In this document: one piece after another, positions 47,215-57,746 of the stretch
Layout of the letters: every line of letters starts with the position of its first letter
How positions within the stretch are numbered: position 1 is the stretch's first letter
Assembly (NCBI GenBank): GCA_036936605.1
Contig: JAUPFV010000001.1
Span: 216,161,530-216,225,529, forward strand
From: Limnanthes douglasii subsp. nivea
Taxonomy: Eukaryota > Streptophyta > Magnoliopsida > Brassicales > Limnanthaceae
DNA length: 64,000 nucleotides
Direction of reading: 5' to 3'
Position numbers and translations under genes: made by a program
Notes under the pieces: generated by a model
Told to the model about the DNA's origin: nothing
The model's input: the letters and a program-made list of their open reading frames with translations, nothing else
Databases searched by the model: none

Positions 47215-47600
47215 AAAGGATGCTAGATTAGTTTTAGAACTGTAGGTAGAGGATGCTAGATTAGTTTTAGAACTATAGGTAGAGGATGTTATATTAGTTA
47301 TAGAATTTTAGGTAGAGGATGCTAGATTAGGTAGAGGATGCTAGATTAGTTTTAAAACATTGCTAGATAGGACCATAGATGGTAATGATAGATTGATAGA
47401 TTGGTTTTGTCATGCTATATTGTGAGTAAATGCTAGATTAGTGGTAAAACATTGCTATATAAGACCATATGTGATAATGCTAGATTGGTTTTCTCATGCT
47501 AGATTGTGAGTAAATTGTAGATTAGTTTTAAAATATTGCTAGATTAGTTCTTCTTATCATACAATCTACGTGTTATGTTTAAACCACTTGTATTGTACTT
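47215..47600. repeat. Tandem-like repeats (GAGGATGCTAGATTAGTTTTA)
   Basis: Five or more diverged units contain AGAGGATGCTAGATTAG, followed by several TGCTAGAT(T/A) variants. Non-coding MULE interior. Confidence 0.65.
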
Positions 47601-47849
47601 TGCTAGATAAGTTCTTCTAATCATGTGATTCGTTACTTAATGTGTGTTATGTTTAAACCAATTGTGTTTTAGTTTGCTGCATAAGTTATTCTTATATACA
47701 ATTCATGTATATTAAAATATATGATGCTACTTTTTAAGTTTCTAATCATTGCGATTGCAGTTTACTTTAACCTTGAATTGAGAATGAACTTCATAAATAT
47801 GGCATCGCGATTGTAGTAGGCTAAGATATCGTACAATTATATCTAGTAA

Positions 47850-48500
47850 ACATGGTCATAACTAGCAATCATGGTCATATCTAACAGTCATGTTTTAAGG
47901 TGTAGTGTAAGCATTGTTATATCTAGCAATCATGGTCGTATCTAGTAATCATGGCCTTATTAAGCAATTATGCTTATATCTAGCAATGTTATGCAACAAT
48001 TACAATCATGGTCATATCTAGCAATCATGTTTTAAGGTGTAGTGTAACCATGGTCATCATATCTAGCAATCATGGTCATATCTAGAAATCATGATTATAT
48101 CTAGCAATGTTATGCAACAGTTATAATCATGGTCATATCTAGTAGGTGTAGTGTAATCATGGTCATATCTAGCAATCATGTTTTAAGGTGTAGTATAATT
48201 GTGGTCATATCTACCAATCATGGTCATACCTAGCAGGTGTAGTGTAATTATGGTCATATCTAGCAATCATGTTTTAATGTGTAGTGTAATTGTGGTCATA
48301 TCTAGCAATCATGGTCATATCTAGCAATTATGGACATATCTAGCAATGTTATGCAACAGTTACAATTATGGTCATATTTAGCAATCATAGTTATACAGTT
48401 AACACAAAAATCGCTATATCATACTAGTTAACACATAAATCGTAATATCATATGTAGCACTCATGGTCATACAGTTAACATACAAATCGCAACTAAGACG
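47850..48500. repeat. Short-period repeats (CATGGTCATATCTAGCAAT)
   Basis: Some twenty diverged copies of a roughly 19-21 bp unit are interleaved with longer units carrying TTTTAAGGTGTAGTGTAA and GTTATGCAACAGTTA. The same units continue at 60240-60370, beyond the inserted retrotransposon, so they belong to the MULE. Confidence 0.8.
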
Positions 48501-48739
48501 TATTAAAATTATAGATGATATATATCACCTCATAAAAATTGATACAATTTTTTAGAAAAACAGAGTTCTATTGACATTATAGATCATGTATAAAGAAGCT
48601 GGTTACAAGTGGATGTTTTTATTGGTTAAAATCAGCATACCAACAAAAAATGGTAAATTCAAGTACATTAAATGGAAAGAGGATAACCAAGCTAATAAAC
48701 TTGTCTACGTTAAGATCTAATAGAAAAGAGCATTAGTGA

Positions 48740-48877
48740 TCATTTCTTGGTGATATTTTTATCGAGTTCCCTCTTCAGCATAATCGAGAAATCATCACTA
48801 GCTTCATGATTGTCCCACTCGTCTTGCCACGGGTGGGTCACTTCCGACGATTTCTCTTCGTGTTCCAAATCTGCCAT
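48740..48877 (-). pseudogene. Captured DSS1/SEM1 (26S proteasome subunit) gene fragment
   Basis: The minus-strand frame encodes 45 residues from MADLEHEE to NITKK plus a stop. The conserved DSS1 C-terminal pattern is clear: W-x-(D/E)-x-W-D, DDFS, then LKRELDK. Known DSS1 proteins are about 70-75 residues with an acidic N-terminal half (DDDEFEEF type), which is absent here. An ATG at 48875-48877 (or 48881-48883) lies where an exon boundary would be. DSS1 is a small acidic protein of the proteasome lid that also binds BRCA2. The fragment lies inside a non-autonomous MULE, about 140 bp from the retrotransposon insertion, which fits gene capture by a Pack-MULE. Confidence 0.7.
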
Positions 48878-49017
48878 TGTCATTGTTATTAAGGTATTAC
48901 AAATATAATCAAGAAACGTAATGTAGAAACGAAAAATACACATTCACATCAGAAGTTTATAGGTTCTACCATTGTCCTTGTCATTCTACATTTACAGTAA
49001 ATATAAGTTAATTAGCC

Positions 49018-49022
49018 ATTGT
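49018..49022 (+). repeat. Target-site duplication of Tat element, left (ATTGT)
   Basis: Identical to 59605-59609. Confidence 0.95.
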
Positions 49023-49508
49023 TGGTGTGGATAATAACCGTCTGAGGGTAGGCTAGTAATTTCAAGTGGAATTTTAATGTGGTGTATGGGTGTTTAACGG
49101 TGGTGTGTGGGTGTTTAACGGTGGTGTGTGGGTGTTTAACGGTTAGAGTAGAGAGTAGAGAGATGATTATGCAGCTTGGTAGCAGTTAATTCTCATTATT
49201 CTTAGTTAATGTGGGTGGTTAGGTATTTATAGTATAATGTTTGGGCCCTTATGGGCTTTCGGGTCATGTTTAATGGACCCGGGTCATGTTAAAAGACCCA
49301 TGAGCTCTAAGTAGGAGAGCAAGCAGCTTAGTCAAGAAGTGTTTAGGTTTTTTAGTACTTTTGTCATAGTTCGAACAACCTTAAGTTCACAGAATTTTGT
49401 CCGGTCCAACTAACTTGTTCGATCCCTGTCCATGTAACCTGTCCGGTATTCGGAGAGACTAGACCGATTTGCCCTTGTCCGGGGACCATCCTGAATTCGG
49501 ACTCATCA
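49023..49508 (-). repeat. 3' LTR of the complete Tat element
   Basis: Contains three tandem copies of a 21-bp unit (GGTGGTGTGTGGGTGTTTAA, about 49077-49141) and the phrase GGGCTTTCGGGTCATGTTTA. Confidence 0.95.
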
Positions 49509-49512
49509 GGAT

Positions 49513-49524
49513 CCCCTTTTTTAG
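49513..49524 (-). promoter_or_regulatory. Polypurine tract of the Tat element
   Basis: The minus strand reads TAAAAAAGGGG directly before the 3' LTR. Confidence 0.75.
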
Positions 49525-49943
49525 GTGTTTGAGCAAGTATTCTTGTCAAAGAACTGAAAAACAGTCTGATGTCTGAAGTGGTTTTCAATCCGGACAGATC
49601 TATGGGTATACCCGGACAGATTAAGCTTTACGAATTCAGAACGGTTTTTGCCAGAGTTAGTGGGACACGTGTCGCTTTCTGATTGGACACTCCAGTCGTT
49701 TTTTCAGCTTGAATTTCGCACCACCTTCTTTAACAAGTAACCTCTTTAATTACAAGTAGTGACATCAGCGTCGTCTTTTAATCATTGCCAAACTTTTCGA
49801 ATTCTCCTAGGAATCAACTCCTTTTCTCAGTTTCATTATAAATTCAAACTCATTTTCCACTGTTTTACCATCTCTTTCACATTTACTCTGCAAATTTACT
49901 TAGAGCTTTCTCTCTCTAAAGCAAAAAGTTTCCTTGGCAGTTT

Positions 49944-52927
49944 ATGTTTACAGCAAGAACAGCATTGATCAAAGGTGGTTGGCTCAACCTTTCGGAGTTG
50001 GAGAAAGCGCAAAAGGTTGAGAAGGAAAGACGAATAGCAGCAGGGCTACCATCATCACCTGTTGAGAGACCAGTTGCTTCTGTTACAGAGTCAGATCGAG
50101 GCTCGTCCTCCTCTAAAGGTACTAAGCCCAAAAAACTCTTTCAATCCACCCTCTCGCCCATAGTCTCTGGTTCCTCAGTCCAGGAGTCAATACCTGCTGT
50201 TGAGCCAGGAGTTATTGTTACAAGCGTTAGGAAACCTTCTCCTTTTATAGCTATGGGATCTGACTCTGATCACTCTCCGGAGAAACTAGTTATTAAGAGG
50301 CCAAGCCGGTTAGTTAAGGGGCTAGCCTCCAAGAATACTCCCTCCAAATCGGGGGCGAAAAACAGTGGGTCTGGGTCGGGAGTGCCCATTAGAGCTCCCC
50401 GGGAGAGGCTATATGGTCCGGAGGCCAGCAGCCCGGTACCTCCAAGAGAGACTTCTGCCCCCGACCCCCACCCTGAGGTGAGAAGTCATAAAAACACAGA
50501 AGGTCAGCAGTCCGGAAGCCAGGCTGAGCCAAGCTTTAACCCTCCCCGGACCTCTACCACAGACATTCCCCCAACCATTATGGAGGAGAGGATGGAGGAC
50601 TCTGCTGAAGAGGTCCCTTTCGAGTCTGAGTCCTCTAGCCAGACTGAAAATGTTGTTGTTGTTGTTGCCAAAAAAGGCAAGGAAAATCTGTACTTGAGGC
50701 ATCCGGACCTGCCGGAGTGCCTTGAAGAGAAGGTGGGGCCATGTTTCCACAGAGTTGAGCTCAAATATCTCTTGGCCTTACAAAAGACCAAGTATGCATT
50801 CATCCATACTCTTGACCTGGGGCGAATGCGCACAAAATGGGGGATCCCAGAAAACGTAAAGATAAGGATCCTCATTGATCCGGAGACCCCTATGGATTGC
50901 AAGAGGAACGAAATAGTCTTCTTTACAGAGCTATTTAAATGGGGACTCAGGTTCCCATTGGACCCGGAGATCGTTCGATACTTCCACCTGGTGAAGCTCT
51001 GCCCGAGCCAGCTGAGCCCCAATGGCTGGTTTACTTTGATGTCATGTATCATGGCATCCAGGCTGTCCAGGATCCTTCTCCCTATGGAAGAGTTCGCAGC
51101 GGTGGCCAACCTTTGCAAGCATCACCAATTTCCCTTCTATCACTTCAATATGGGGAACGATCTTAAGGATGTTGATGATCTCTTGGAGTCAGAGAGCAAA
51201 TGGAGGAGCCAATTTCTGTTCGTCAGTGGCGCTTGGGAAAATGGCAAGAAGATCAAGGCCGGAGAGAACCCAAGCCTCCTCAGGAGTAGGTGGAGGAGTG
51301 ACCGTAAGTTCCTTACTTTAAATATCTCTCCGTTTCTCTCTTTTCTTTTTTTAAAGTTAGTTTAAATTAACCAGTTTCTCTTTTGTTCTAACAGAGCTGC
51401 CAAAGGAGTTCGGGGATTATTTGAAAGCCGGACAGACTACCTGTGGCAAAATCAATGATTGGGCCGCAGAGAACTGCGAGAATCGATTCCACAAAGCCTT
51501 CACCTCTGGAAATCTAGCAAGGTCTCACCTGTGGAACACCACAGGTTGGAGAGACCTAACTTGGGAGGAGCTCACCACCCAGCCTCCAGAAGACATTGTG
51601 CTGAGAAGGTCCCACGAGTTAGATGGGACACTCTACCTGCCTGCCCGGGCTAAAGCCCCAAGCAAAATGAAAGGCAGGAGAAAAGGAAAAAAAAGTGGCG
51701 AGCGATGCTGAGAAGGATGCCCCAACAGACCCGGAGGGGCCGGCCCAGGTTCAAATCGATGCATCCTTCTTGCAAGTGGTAGAGCAAGAGACCGAAAGGC
51801 AGGAAGTAGACCTCTCAAAACCTCCAAGGGCTCCCAAGAGGACTCGCAAGCAAGTAGGTGAAGGCACTGACCGGGAAGCCAAGAAGAAAAAGACTTCCCA
51901 AGGAGCTGAGCTCGCTCTCCGGGATCCGGAGCCTTCATTCCCCACTGACCCCTCTGACCCAACACTGGCCGAAGAGATCCCAAGGGACTTTCATACCGAT
52001 GAGGTAGAGGGGGGAGATCTCAACCTCGATGGAGTGGACATCACTGGTCTAGCTGGACTTGGTGAGTATTTCCTTGGCCTCCCCAGAGATGAATTCGTAG
52101 GGCCCTACGTTCCTCCAAGCAGCTCTGATACGGTTAATTTCAACGGCAAGACTTTCATGGTTTCTAGTGAAAAGGACACTATAGCCCATTTCTTGCTTAG
52201 TAATGTGCAGCCAGTTCTTACATTGGAGAGGCAAGTCCGGAGTCAGGCAGACACCATCAAAGACCTCAAGTCTGAGAAGGAAAAGCTGTCCGAAGACCTC
52301 CGCACTGCTACTACCAATGCTGATTTGCTTAAGGAAGCAAATGAGGAGCTGAAGAGGAATCAAGATGAAAACAACACAAAAGTTGCCACCCTAGAAGAAA
52401 CCATAAAAGATCTTCAGGCGAAGCTGTCCGGTATGGAGAAGGACCTTACGGCCTCAAGGGGAGAAACTACTGCAAAGGAAAAGATCATCACCAACTTGAC
52501 TACTGACAAGATTGCTCTAGAAAATGCAGTGACCCAGGCTGCTGAGGAGAAAAATGCTCTGTTAAAGGACCAAGAGGCCACAATCAATGCCAAGATTAAC
52601 GCCTATGCCAGGGAAATGATTAAAAGCGACGAGTTAATGATTCAAAGGGTAAAGTCTGATATGGTTCTCCTTTTTCATGAAAAATTTTCGAAGAGGACCC
52701 TGGGGGACTTATGGCTCTATGTGGATGACGATGACCTTCCATATTATACAATGGTCGAGGAGGATGGAATTCCCAGTGAGTCTTCATATGATGATGAAGA
52801 GAGGACCGGAGAGAGCCCTGGTGAAGAGGAGAATGATCCCAAGGGAAAGAAAGTAGTCGAAGGGGGGAGCGACTCTAAGGGTAAGAAAGCAGATGAAGGG
52901 GAGCCATCTTCAAAGGCTCAATCTTAA
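49944..52927 (+). CDS. Antisense extra ORF of the Tat element (aORF), two exons, with one frame break
   Basis: Exon 1 runs from ATG 49944 (MFTARTALIKGGWLNLSE) to about 51312, where GTAAGT gives a donor. Exon 2 starts after TTCTAACAG at about 51395 (LPKEFGDYLKAGQ). At the A-run near 51688-51695 the frame shifts by one base, and the protein continues from about 51695 to the TAA at 52927. The layout is a Ser/Pro-rich N-terminal third, a globular core (WGIPENVKIRILIDPETP to FPLDPEIVRYFHLVKL), a basic stretch, a long coiled coil (about 52200-52640) and an acidic/Lys tail. The core resembles Transposase_28 (PF04195). It lies antisense to gag-pol, and antisense extra ORFs are known in Tat elements. 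The role is unknown. The decayed element at 30854-41040 has the same ORF and reads through the A-run position. Confidence 0.75.
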
Positions 52928-52967
52928 TTTATGATATACTTGGTTTATCTTTTATTCAAACTAAAGT

Positions 52968-52983
52968 CCTTGGAAGGCCAAGG
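52968..52983. repeat. Dyad CCTTGGAAGGCCAAGG, first copy
   Basis: Six-base arms with a four-base loop, 41 bp after the aORF stop. Corresponding dyad in the decayed element at 34398-34413. Confidence 0.7.
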
Positions 52984-53056
52984 CACTCTTTTTGTTGTGG
53001 TGTCCGGTATTTGTTCGGACAGGTTTTTTGTGCTGTATCCTGACTTACTCGAAAGT

Positions 53057-53072
53057 CCTTGGAAGGCCAAGG
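53057..53072. repeat. Dyad CCTTGGAAGGCCAAGG, second copy
   Basis: Same 16-mer within the context AAAGTCCTTGGAAGGCCAAG, 89 bp after the first. Corresponding dyad in the decayed element at 34455-34470. Confidence 0.7.
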
Positions 53073-53415
53073 CAATTTTAAGTTGTTCAATGAATATTTC
53101 TGTTTTGCACAACCATTATCTTCTTTCATTGTTTGTTTTAGTTTAGATAGCTAGAGTTTAAGTAGCTTTTAGTTATTGCATTGTGAGAGTGTTTAAATTC
53201 TCCGGCTAGAGTTTAAATAGCCCTTAGATCTTTCAGTCCGGGTAGTATAACAAGAGATAGAACTTTGAAAATACTTAGAAAATTTTGAAGAAGGCACCGA
53301 ATTTTATTCAACCATCCGGACACCTTACTAAAACCTCCCCGTGCCACCAGGGAGGAAAGAGTATGCCCCCAAATATTTACATGGAAGTTCAAACAAGTAA
53401 ATATTTACACAAGTG
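53073..53415. other. Region between aORF 3' end and pol 3' end of the Tat element
   Basis: No gene. The segment at 53316-53410 (AAAACCTCCCCG, GCCACCAGG, GGAAAGAGTATGCCCC) is well conserved in the decayed element at 34816-34916, so it probably has a function such as a 3' end signal for the two convergent transcripts. Confidence 0.6.
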
Positions 53416-56400
53416 TTATTCCAAGTACATCCGAAGATGCTCAATATTCCAAGGATGAGTTAGAACCCTGCCATCTTTGTCTTCCAACCAATAAGTTCCA
53501 GGCTTGATTCTTTCAACCACAATATACGGACCCTCCCAGGTAGGGGCCAGCTTTCCGAAGAGCTTTTCTTTAGTGTGCAAGAAGACCTTCCTTAATACTT
53601 TGTCCCCTGGTTGGAAATCTCTTCTTTTAACTTTAGAAGCAAACCTGCTTCTCATCAAGCCCTGATAGTGTGCAACTCTAAGGCGAGCTTTAACCCGTCT
53701 TTCTTCTATCAAATCAAGTTGATTTCTGATGGCCATCTCATTAGCGTGTCCAGAGAAGTTGTGAACACGAAAGGAAGGGAGTGTCTTCTCTATGGGGGCT
53801 ACTGCATCCATTCCATAGACCAAGGCGAAGGGTGATTCTTGTGTTGCAGCCCCAGGTGTTGTCCGGTAGGCCCACAAGACTTCTTGTAAATAACTAGGCC
53901 ACTTCCCAGCAGCCCCTTCCAGATTCTTCCTTAAACCGGACAGTATAGTCCTATTAGCCACTTCAACTTGCCCATTAGCTTGTGGGTGGAAAGGTGAAGA
54001 AAAACAATGCTGTATACCCCTTGAGGCACAGAAGCTTTCCATTTCTCTATTGTCAAACTGTGGCCCATTGTCTGTTGTTATTTTCTGTGGGACACCAAAT
54101 CTGCAACATATGTTGGACAGAATGAATTTTATGACAGCTTTTGATGTTATCCCTGCAAGGGGAGCTGCTTCTATCCACTTTGAGAAGTAGTCAATGGCCA
54201 CAATTATAGTTCTACGCCCTCCGGACGCCACAGGGAGAGGCCCTACTAAGTCCAACCCCCAACGAGCAAAAGGGATGGGCTCAGAAATTGAATCCAAAGG
54301 AATGGCTGGTACATGAATTTCATTGCTGTACCTCTGGCATGGGTCACACCTCTTCACCAATTCTTTAGCATCTTTCATAATTGATGGCCAATAATATCCG
54401 GAGAGTAATACTCTTCTTGTTAAAGCTCTAAACCCACAATGGGTTGATCCCTCACCATCATGCAATTCAGAGAGGACCACTTGTGACTCATCATCCCCTA
54501 AACAACGTAGGAGAGGTTTACTGTAGGATTTTTTGTACAATACTTCTCTCAATATAATGAAACCACGAGCCTTGTGTTTCAATGTTCTGGCTTGTGACTT
54601 ATCTGAAGGAACAATACCATCGGACAGATATTGTATGAGAGGGGATCTCCAGTCTTGAGGCCGTTTCACTTGTATCTCAAAAACTTCCTCTTCTTCACTC
54701 TTACTAAGTTGAATAGAAGGGCTTTCAAGCACATGGATCCATGGGTATGACTCCGTATATGCTATAGTTGCCAATGAGTCTGCTAGCTCATTTTCTGCCC
54801 GGGGAATGTGTTCATAGATAACAGCATTAAATTTCAGTGCTTCATTCTTGAGAAGGAGTAAATACTTCACGAGTTGTTCCTTTCTAGCCTCAGATTGGCC
54901 TAAGGCATGGTAGATAAGCAATTGGGAGTCACTTAGCAGCTTGACCCTCTTAGCCCCACAAATGTAGGCTAACTTTAACCCAGCTATAGCTGCTTCGTAT
55001 TCGGACTCGTTATTAGATGCCCTGAAAGCAAAACAAATAGCCTGGTACATGTTGTCCCCATATGGGAAAGTTAAACATATTCCTGCACCGCATCCCATAG
55101 TGCTAGATCCACCGTCTGTTCGAACGATCCACATTTTCTTATCTTTTATATCAGTAGCTTGCTCCGAATCCTTATCGGAGTGGAATTCAACCAAGAAATC
55201 AGCCACAGCTTGGGCTTTAACTGCTGTCCGGGGAGCAAAGTCTATGTCGAAGTCCCCTAATTCTACTGACCACTTAGTCATTATGCTCGAAATGTCTGCC
55301 TTTTGAAGGACATTCTTTAAGGGAAAAAAGGCTCGGACGACTATAGGATGAGCCTGGAAATAAGGCCTCATCTTTCTTGCAGCTATTACCAGAGCTACTG
55401 CCAATTTTTCAAGTTTCAAGTAACGTCTCTCATCATCTATCAAGCTCTTGCTGATGTAGTACACTGGGTGGGGATACCTATCGACCTCTCTTACCAGCAC
55501 AGCACTGATGGCACAACTTGAAACTGCCAAATACACGAAGAGAGTCTCCCCATCAACTGGTTTGAACAAAGTTTTGGGGGAGGACAGGTGTTTCTTGATT
55601 TCATTGAAAGCCTCATCACACTGTGGGGTCCACTCGAACCCCTTCGCACCCTTCAAAGTTTGAAAGAAAGGAGCACATCTGTCCGAAGACCTCGAGATGA
55701 ATCTGTTTAAGGCAGCTAATCTCCCCGTTAATCGCTGCACTTCTTTAATGTTTCGAGGATGCTGCATTTGGAATAGAGCATTGAGTTGGTCCGGATCGGG
55801 CTGTATTCCATGCTCACTTATGATATAGCCTAGAAACTTCCCGGACTGCACTCCGAAGACACATTTTTCAGGGTTTAACTTTAAATTTACTTTTACCAAG
55901 TTGGCAAAAGTTTCTTGGAGATCGGACAAGTGTAGCTGCTCATCCATACTTTTCACCATCATATCGTCAATGTAAACCTCCATATTTCTTCCAATTTGAT
56001 CAGCAAATGCCTTGTTGACTAGCCTCTGATAAGTAGCCCCAGCATTTTTCAAACCAAACGGCATCACCTTGTAGCAATACAGAGCCCTGTCAGTGACAAA
56101 TGTGGTATGCTCTTGATCTTTTGGATTTACTTGAATCTGATTGTACCCAGAGAAGGCATCCATGAAGGACAGCAGTTTGTTCCCAGAAGTAGAGTCTACT
56201 AACTGATCTATCCGGGGGACCGGATACAAGTCTTTTGGGCAAGCTCTATTGAGGTCTGTGAAGTCAATGCACATGCGCCACTTGCCATTCTTCTTTTTCA
56301 CCAGAACAGGATTGGCAGTCCACAAAGGATACTGAGATTCCTTAATGTGCCCCATCTTTGTGAGTCTGTCAACCTCTTGTACAATGACATCAGCCTTTTC

Positions 56401-56640
56401 TTTGGTAAAAGCTCTTCTTTTTTGAACTACTGGAGCTACATCTCTCCGGACGGATAAGTGGTGGGATATCACCTCTGATGGAACCCCAGTTACATCAGCA
56501 TTGCACCAAGCAAAACCGTGCTGATGGTCTTTCAAAAACTTCAAGATTTCTTCTTTCAACAATGGTGGCATCTTGGACCCTATCTTGACATTTTTACCAT
56601 CTTCCAGACAGTGCGTTTCAACCTCTTCAATTGGTATCAA
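53416..56640 (-). CDS. pol: Tat pol: reverse transcriptase, RNase H, archaeal-type RNase H, integrase
   Basis: The uninterrupted frame has 1074 residues. RT spans about 105-275, with Asp in SFMDAFSGY (161) and YIDDM (223-227). The usual Ty3 RNase H follows (about 345-435, YYISKSL and KLAVALVIAARK). A second RNase H starts near 505 (WIVRTDGGSS...GAG) with SNNESEYEA and LLSDSQLL. Integrase follows with the H-H-C-C zinc motif (HDGEGSTHCG to CDPCQRY), then Asp in WGLDLVGPLP, Asp in TTDNGPQF, and Glu in the ANGQVEVANR region. A chromodomain-free C-terminus with WEGPYIV ends the protein. All catalytic residues are present. The ATG is internal; the true N-terminus depends on how pol is joined to protease. 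Confidence 0.95.
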   Translation of the reverse strand: MIPIEEVETHCLEDGKNVKIGSKMPPLLKEEILKFLKDHQHGFAWCNADVTGVPSEVISHHLSVRRDVAPVVQKRRAFTKEKADVIVQEVDRLTKMGHIKESQYPLWTANPVLVKKKNGKWRMCIDFTDLNRACPKDLYPVPRIDQLVDSTSGNKLLSFMDAFSGYNQIQVNPKDQEHTTFVTDRALYCYKVMPFGLKNAGATYQRLVNKAFADQIGRNMEVYIDDMMVKSMDEQLHLSDLQETFANLVKVNLKLNPEKCVFGVQSGKFLGYIISEHGIQPDPDQLNALFQMQHPRNIKEVQRLTGRLAALNRFISRSSDRCAPFFQTLKGAKGFEWTPQCDEAFNEIKKHLSSPKTLFKPVDGETLFVYLAVSSCAISAVLVREVDRYPHPVYYISKSLIDDERRYLKLEKLAVALVIAARKMRPYFQAHPIVVRAFFPLKNVLQKADISSIMTKWSVELGDFDIDFAPRTAVKAQAVADFLVEFHSDKDSEQATDIKDKKMWIVRTDGGSSTMGCGAGICLTFPYGDNMYQAICFAFRASNNESEYEAAIAGLKLAYICGAKRVKLLSDSQLLIYHALGQSEARKEQLVKYLLLLKNEALKFNAVIYEHIPRAENELADSLATIAYTESYPWIHVLESPSIQLSKSEEEEVFEIQVKRPQDWRSPLIQYLSDGIVPSDKSQARTLKHKARGFIILREVLYKKSYSKPLLRCLGDDESQVVLSELHDGEGSTHCGFRALTRRVLLSGYYWPSIMKDAKELVKRCDPCQRYSNEIHVPAIPLDSISEPIPFARWGLDLVGPLPVASGGRRTIIVAIDYFSKWIEAAPLAGITSKAVIKFILSNICCRFGVPQKITTDNGPQFDNREMESFCASRGIQHCFSSPFHPQANGQVEVANRTILSGLRKNLEGAAGKWPSYLQEVLWAYRTTPGAATQESPFALVYGMDAVAPIEKTLPSFRVHNFSGHANEMAIRNQLDLIEERRVKARLRVAHYQGLMRSRFASKVKRRDFQPGDKVLRKVFLHTKEKLFGKLAPTWEGPYIVVERIKPGTYWLEDKDGRVLTHPWNIEHLRMYLE

Positions 56641-56702
56641 TATTCCAGGGGTCTCTCTGGGGTCATCAATTTCACCATCACCCCAGAAAGGCCCTCAAAC
56701 TG
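56641..56702 (-). other. Frame break between protease and pol of the Tat element
   Basis: The protease frame ends in TAG at about 56703. The pol frame is open only from about 56690 and is in a different phase. In the decayed element the corresponding text (PREAPSVIITINEVEV) follows the protease in one frame. The cause may be a frameshift mutation or a splice-removed intron, as Ogre elements have at this place. Confidence 0.55.
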
Positions 56703-57734
56703 CTATTGTTCATTAATACGAACTGCCCCCAGCGTTCGAGGAGCCAGGGCAATAGCATAGCACTCTCTTGCAATCTTTTGGCTGCTCCGGACAACTCCAA
56801 CCTGCCCCTGAACAACATACTTCAGGCACTGGTGGACTGTTGAGGCCACTGCATGCATCCTAGAGAGCCAAGATCTCCCTAGAATGGCATTATAGCAAGT
56901 GGGACAATCCACCACGATAAAGAGTATTCTCACCATTTTCTTGAAAGGGCCCTTGCCCAATAACACCTCCTCTTCGAACTCCCCGATCACATCTGTTGAG
57001 CTGCCCGTGAAGCCCACGATTGACATGTCCGAATTCTGAATTACAGCTGGATTTTTCATTTTCTTGTAAGTGGTCAGGAAAAGGATATTGGCTGAGCTTC
57101 CAGTACCCACCAAGATTCGTCGTATGTCATTGCCTCCTATAGATGCTTCTATGACAACAGCATCCTCATGAGGGCCCGCAATGTTTCTTAAATCATCTTC
57201 ATCGAACACAATGAAAGGGAAAGAGTTCGGTGACTGATAGGAGGTCATGCCTCCTTCCAACTGGCTGGCCAAGGTATGTACATGCCTCTTCCTTGAAGAA
57301 GTAGTATGAGCTGTCATAGTGTCTCCCCCAAAAATTGTGAGTGACTCGAAAAACTTAATGAGCCCGTAGACCGATTTAGCACATTCCTCAATAGTACCCA
57401 CTATGTTTCGAGTTGGATGAGGGTCCAAGTACTCAGATTCCACATCAAATCTTTCAACAATAACCATGGCCCCCTCCGGGGCAGCATTACTCGGACCAAC
57501 CCGGTGAGTATTATCAGGCCTGTTGCCTCCTCTTCTTTTAACGTAAGCTCCCAGCTTCACCCTTTCAATCAAGTTTGAAAACTCTTGCTTCAATGCTATG
57601 CAATCATCAGTGGTATGACCAATATCATTATGATATTGGCAAAAAGAGTTGTTGCGATGTTCTCTGGGAGACTGCAATGTTGCTGGTCTCCGGTAATGCA
57701 CCACATCCTTTGTTTTATCAAAGATAGTGGCCAC
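56703..57734 (-). CDS. Tat gag C-terminal part and aspartic protease
   Basis: The frame of 343 residues is in the same phase as gag, from which it is separated only by TAA at 57744-57746. Early residues carry a zinc-knuckle-like CQYHNDIGHTTDDCIALK (about 32-50). The protease follows with VGTGSSAN (about 215-222), in which the usual Asp of D-T/S-G is Gly, and then ILGRSWL. In the decayed copy the same site reads IDTGSSADV, so this element's protease has lost its active-site Asp. That residue change and the upstream stop argue that it cannot mature its own Gag. Confidence 0.8.
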   Translation of the reverse strand: MATIFDKTKDVVHYRRPATLQSPREHRNNSFCQYHNDIGHTTDDCIALKQEFSNLIERVKLGAYVKRRGGNRPDNTHRVGPSNAAPEGAMVIVERFDVESEYLDPHPTRNIVGTIEECAKSVYGLIKFFESLTIFGGDTMTAHTTSSRKRHVHTLASQLEGGMTSYQSPNSFPFIVFDEDDLRNIAGPHEDAVVIEASIGGNDIRRILVGTGSSANILFLTTYKKMKNPAVIQNSDMSIVGFTGSSTDVIGEFEEEVLLGKGPFKKMVRILFIVVDCPTCYNAILGRSWLSRMHAVASTVHQCLKYVVQGQVGVVRSSQKIARECYAIALAPRTLGAVRINEQ

Positions 57735-57746
57735 GCTTTCTTTTAA

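Noticed and set aside
47850..48500. Regularly spaced short repeats that might suggest a CRISPR array
   Set aside because: Units are diverged, spacers are themselves repetitive, and the context is a plant MULE. It is simple-sequence repeat DNA.
50409..51118. Minus-strand frames of 113 and 204 codons inside the Tat element
   Set aside because: They lie opposite the aORF, lack known motifs, and are absent in the decayed copy.
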